Shown one piece after another: positions 30,377 through 32,739 of a stretch of DNA of 32,739 nt (the stretch's first letter is position 1; each line of letters begins with the position of its first letter). The stretch is from an uncultured Oscillospiraceae bacterium (GTDB lineage Bacteria > Bacillota > Clostridia > Oscillospirales > Oscillospiraceae). The stretch spans positions 1 through 32,739 of the forward strand of contig CAKUOS010000022.1 of the NCBI GenBank assembly GCA_934670025.1, read 5' to 3'. The notes beneath the pieces are model-generated. The model was given only the letters and a program-made list of their open reading frames with translations. It was not told the origin of the DNA and made no database searches. Position numbers and translations under genes: made by a program.

Positions 30377-31203
30377 ACGGCCATCTCCAGAAGGTACAGC
30401 ATCCCGTAGACGACGGGCGCGATAAAGAGTGTGGAATCAAACCGGTCAAGGACGCCGCCGTGGGTCAGGAAGATATGGCTGTAGTCCTTGATGCCCGCCT
30501 CGCGCTTGATGAGGCTCGTCGACAGATCGCCAAGCTGGCCAAAGAGATTGGCGGCAACGCCGGTAACGATCAAAAACCACACAGGAAGCTCCATCTGCCA
30601 GACAAGTTTTGCCACAAGGCCAAAAATCACCATGCCGAGCGCGCTGCCGACCGGCCCCGCGATAAAGCCCGTCCAGGTCTTGTTGGGGCTCACGTGGGGC
30701 GCGAACTTCTTATGGCCGAAGGCCATGCCGCCGAGCATGGAAAAGCTGTCGCCGATAAACGCGATGACGAACGGCATCAGGACAAGCGCGGGCGAAACGT
30801 TGCGCAGAAGCGCGATGCAGCTGTACATCGCCGGGAACAGAAGCCCCGCGACGATGCAGACCGCGACGGTTGCAAACGGCAGCGCCGTTTCCTTTCCGTG
30901 CGTCACGACCGCCGTGAGAAACAGCGCCGCGACGAAGATATACGCGCACGCAAAGTACAGCCTTTCGCCTTTCGCCGTCCACCAGCCGTCCATGGAAACA
31001 TACGCCACGGTCAGCACAGCCATCAGCATCGTCAGCGCGTAAATAAGAGGCGGGACGTGCTTGCCCGCCGTATGAAGAAGCTCCCACGCGGCGGCAGCCG
31101 CGATGGCCGCGGTCAAAATCCACGCGGCGACCGGCGGCAGGATGACGAGCACAACGATCAGAAGCGGCACGCCGATGGCCGCCACGAGCAGTCTTTGTTT
31201 CAT
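30373..31203 (-). CDS. cdsA: Phosphatidate cytidylyltransferase (CDP-diacylglycerol synthase)
   Basis: It makes CDP-diacylglycerol from phosphatidate and CTP, the branch point of phospholipid synthesis. The 276-residue integral membrane protein has about eight helices. The family signature lies near the end: SLIKREAGIKDYSHIF followed by HGGVLDRFDS (to residue 257), with the Asp residues that bind Mg. Also conserved are IGDSFSMLGG and HVSPNKTWTG. The start overlaps the uppS stop (ATGA) and the stop overlaps dxr, so uppS, cdsA and dxr form one coupled transcript. Confidence 0.97.
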   Translation of the reverse strand: MKQRLLVAAIGVPLLIVVLVILPPVAAWILTAAIAAAAAWELLHTAGKHVPPLIYALTMLMAVLTVAYVSMDGWWTAKGERLYFACAYIFVAALFLTAVVTHGKETALPFATVAVCIVAGLLFPAMYSCIALLRNVSPALVLMPFVIAFIGDSFSMLGGMAFGHKKFAPHVSPNKTWTGFIAGPVGSALGMVIFGLVAKLVWQMELPVWFLIVTGVAANLFGQLGDLSTSLIKREAGIKDYSHIFLTHGGVLDRFDSTLFIAPVVYGMLYLLEMAV

Positions 31204-31910
31204 TTGCGCCCTCCAAACCGGCGCTCGCGCGTTCTGTACGATGCCAGCGCCTTATCGAGTTCTTTTTCATCAAAATCCGGCCAGAGCACATCCGTGAAGT
31301 AATACTCCGCGTATGCCGACTGCCACAGCAGGAAGTTCGACGTGCGGATCTCGCCCGAGGGGCGGATGATGAGCTCCGGATCGGGGATGCCGTCGGAGTA
31401 GAGATAGTGTGCGAAATCGCACTCCGTCAGCTCCTCCGGTTTTTTAAGCCCCCTGACGCAGTCCGCGGCAAAGCGCCGCGCGGCGTGGACGATCTCGTCC
31501 CGGCCGCCGTAATTGATGCAGATATTGGCCTGAAAGCCCGTATAGTGCGTGGAAATTTCGTCCGTGCGGGCGATGAGCGCGCGCAGCTTCGGACTGATGG
31601 GGCCGAGCTCGCCGAGAATTTTCAGGCGGATGTGGTCGCGCTCCATCTCGTCGATGGCCTCGTGCAGGTATTTTTCAAACAGCGCCATGATGGCCGCGAC
31701 CTCGTCCTGCGAGCGCTTCCAGTTTTCCGTGGAGAACGCATAGACCGTCAGGTATTCGACGCCGAGATTTTTGCAGTAGGTCGCAATGCGGCGGAACGTC
31801 TCGGAGCCGGCCGCATGACCGGCTGCACGCGGCACGCCGCGCTGCTTTGCCCAGCGGCCGTTGCCGTCCATGATGATGGCGATATGGCGCGGGAGTGTGT
31901 TGTTTTCCAT
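31200..31910 (-). CDS. uppS: Undecaprenyl diphosphate synthase (isoprenyl transferase)
   Basis: It extends farnesyl diphosphate in cis with IPP to the C55 carrier lipid for peptidoglycan. It has 236 residues, the usual size. IMDGNGRWA (13-21) holds catalytic Asp15; FSTENWKR and the C-terminal RPSGEIRTSNFLLWQ bind substrates and Mg. GAAAGG stands about 12 bases before the ATG, rather far. A 26-bp palindrome lies 22 bp upstream and a repeat block separates the gene from frr, with which it is usually tightly linked. Confidence 0.97.
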   Translation of the reverse strand: MENNTLPRHIAIIMDGNGRWAKQRGVPRAAGHAAGSETFRRIATYCKNLGVEYLTVYAFSTENWKRSQDEVAAIMALFEKYLHEAIDEMERDHIRLKILGELGPISPKLRALIARTDEISTHYTGFQANICINYGGRDEIVHAARRFAADCVRGLKKPEELTECDFAHYLYSDGIPDPELIIRPSGEIRTSNFLLWQSAYAEYYFTDVLWPDFDEKELDKALASYRTRERRFGGRK

Positions 31911-31932
31911 AGATCAAATATGCCTTTCACGA

Positions 31933-31958
31933 CAAAAGCCGCCGGCCGGCGGCTTTTG
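31933..31958. repeat. Perfect 26-bp palindrome in the uppS leader
   Basis: CAAAAGCCGCCGG and its exact complement with no loop. On the minus strand it ends CTTTTG, so it could be an attenuator or weak terminator just before uppS, or an operator. No promoter of good quality is evident between it and the uppS ATG. Confidence 0.7.
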
Positions 31959-32063
31959 AGAGGTCTTGGGGAAGTGCGGCTGCTTCGGATCTGCCGCCGC
32001 ATTCCATTGTAGGGCCAATGGCAAACGCTTCGCTGGTTTGCGGTCAGGTTTTTGCATCGGCTT

Positions 32064-32187
32064 TCCAAATTTGCGTAGGGGCCGATGCCTACATCGGCCC
32101 TTGTCTCCGACGGCCCAATCTTTTCTCTCGCAAGAGAAAAGATTGGGGAGAAAAGAGTGCTTTTCTTCTCAAAAACCGCCGTCACGG
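32064..32187 (-). repeat. Inverted copy of the 6.53-6.72 kb repeat block
   Basis: Read on the minus strand it gives CCGTGACGGCGGTTTTTGAG, a stretch with CTTTTCTCCC, the hairpin around CAATCTTTTCTC, GGGCCGTCGGAGAC and GGGCCGATGTAGGCATCGGC, then CCCTACGCAAATTTGG. The order matches the block at 6528-6718 apart from a roughly 60-bp insertion there. No gene. Confidence 0.85.
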
Positions 32188-32265
32188 ATCTACTCTGTAG
32201 ACGGGCGCACTTCTGCGCCACTCTGTCTGCCAATCAAGGGATTGGTACCGAAAGAGCCTGCCATT

Positions 32266-32412
32266 GTTGGTGACGGCGGTGTCGGTGCAGATGGAATTTG
32301 TAACGTGTGCCTGCGGGCGCAAAGAACCAAAACGCAAGTTCAGCTTGCGTTTTGGAAAGGAAGAAACGCGCGCAGAGGATAAGAAGCATCGCTCCGCGAT
32401 GATTTGTTCCGT
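32266..32412 (-). repeat. Inverted fourth copy of the structured unit plus adjoining block
   Basis: On the minus strand: GACGGAACAAATCATCGC, loop TCC replaced as GGA, GCGATGCTTCTTATCCTCT (32387-32401 inner hairpin), then CCAAAACGCAAG/CTTGCGTTTTGG (32327-32355) and the block GCGCCCGCAGGC ... GACACCGCCGTCACCAACA. The region 32188-32265 between the two repeat blocks shows no gene or clear signal. Confidence 0.82.
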
Positions 32413-32433
32413 CGAGGCCGTTTCTGACGCGCG

Positions 32434-32739
32434 TCAGATCTCCATCAGTTCCTTTTCCTTTTTGGCGCACATCTCGTCGATCTTCTTGACGTACTTGTCG
32501 GTGAGCTCCTGGATGTCCTTTTCGGCCTTCTTTTCGTCGTCCTCGGTCATTTCGCCCTTCTTCTGGGCCTTTTTGACGAAATCGACGGCGTCGCGGCGGA
32601 TGTTGCGCACGGCGACCTTGGAATCCTCGGAATACTTGCGCACCTGCCTGGTCAGATCCTTACGGCGCTCCTCGGTCAGCTGCGGGAAGACGAGGCGGAT
32701 AACGCGGCCGTCGTTCTGCGGGTTGATGCCGAGATCCGA
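32434..32739 (-). CDS. frr: Ribosome recycling factor, C-terminal part (cut by window edge)
   Basis: With EF-G it splits the post-termination ribosome. The last 101 residues are visible, about 55 percent of the usual 185. [19 protein letters not shown] and [15 protein letters not shown], then AVRNIRRDA and the helical end [21 protein letters not shown], match the end of domain II and the long three-helix bundle of domain I. The usual order frr-uppS-cdsA-dxr-rseP-ispG-polC is kept, but 520 bp of repeats follow the stop instead of a short gap. A palindrome, CTGACGC/GCGTCAG, overlaps the stop. Confidence 0.97.
   Translation of the reverse strand, partial: SDLGINPQNDGRVIRLVFPQLTEERRKDLTRQVRKYSEDSKVAVRNIRRDAVDFVKKAQKKGEMTEDDEKKAEKDIQELTDKYVKKIDEMCAKKEKELMEI

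Noticed and set aside
31966..32382. Open frame of 138 codons between uppS and frr
   Set aside because: It consists of the same intergenic repeats as at 6.1-6.7 kb and has no initiation signal.

Overview
The window looks like chromosomal DNA from a GC-rich, low-oxygen Firmicute, most likely an Oscillospirales/Ruminococcaceae-type clostridium. The evidence is a Gram-positive PolC replicase, a NifS/NifU pair for Fe-S assembly, cofactor-independent phosphoglycerate mutase, DnaD with a DnaC-type loader, the MEP isoprenoid pathway, strong AGGAGG ribosome sites and many near-consensus sigma-A promoters. The taxon is an inference from gene content. No phage, transposase, CRISPR array or rRNA is present; the accessory interest lies in the intergenic DNA.

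Layout. 1-3.9 kb (minus): nifS-nifU, a YgjV-like membrane protein, a P-loop protein and the 5' part of gpmI. 4.0-5.9 kb: a DUF2974 hydrolase facing a membrane-anchored XRE regulator. 5.9-6.75 kb: a hairpin-rich repeat island without genes. 6.75-7.8 kb: a small XRE protein divergent from a 49-residue protein, then a cysteine-rich DUF2284 protein. 7.8-11.4 kb (minus): a four-gene operon of a DUF2156 protein, a GNAT protein, dnaD and a dnaC-like loader. 11.5-13.6 kb: metG. 13.65-16.0 kb: brnQ divergent from a lysR-type gene, followed by a glycerophosphodiesterase. 17.1-18.6 kb (minus): an M14 carboxypeptidase lipoprotein. 18.6-19.5 kb: one tRNA-Gly(CCC), a truncated copy of it and two structured repeats. 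19.5-21.1 kb: a D-lyxose isomerase-like gene with a sugar kinase. 21.2-22.5 kb (minus): a MATE transporter. 22.7-32.7 kb (minus): the conserved frr-uppS-cdsA-dxr-rseP-ispG-polC block, interrupted by repeats between frr and uppS and between ispG and polC.

How genes work together. uppS and cdsA make lipid precursors, dxr and ispG belong to the MEP route that feeds uppS, rseP is an intramembrane protease, and frr and polC serve translation and replication. nifS supplies sulfur to nifU, and ispG is one likely Fe-S client. The brnQ/lysR intergenic region has overlapping divergent promoters over one palindrome, which suggests that the LysR protein controls branched-chain amino acid uptake.

The most notable material is structural. 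Two 120-126 bp elements beside tRNA-Gly fold into the same four-way junction although nearly every stem differs in sequence. One lies between a complete tRNA gene and a 59-bp identical copy of the tRNA 5' part. A second family is a hairpin unit in three tandem copies at 6.15-6.51 kb with an inverted fourth copy at 32.33-32.42 kb. A third is a family of GTAGGGG palindromic hairpins. Compensatory base changes between copies indicate that the folds, not the sequences, are maintained.
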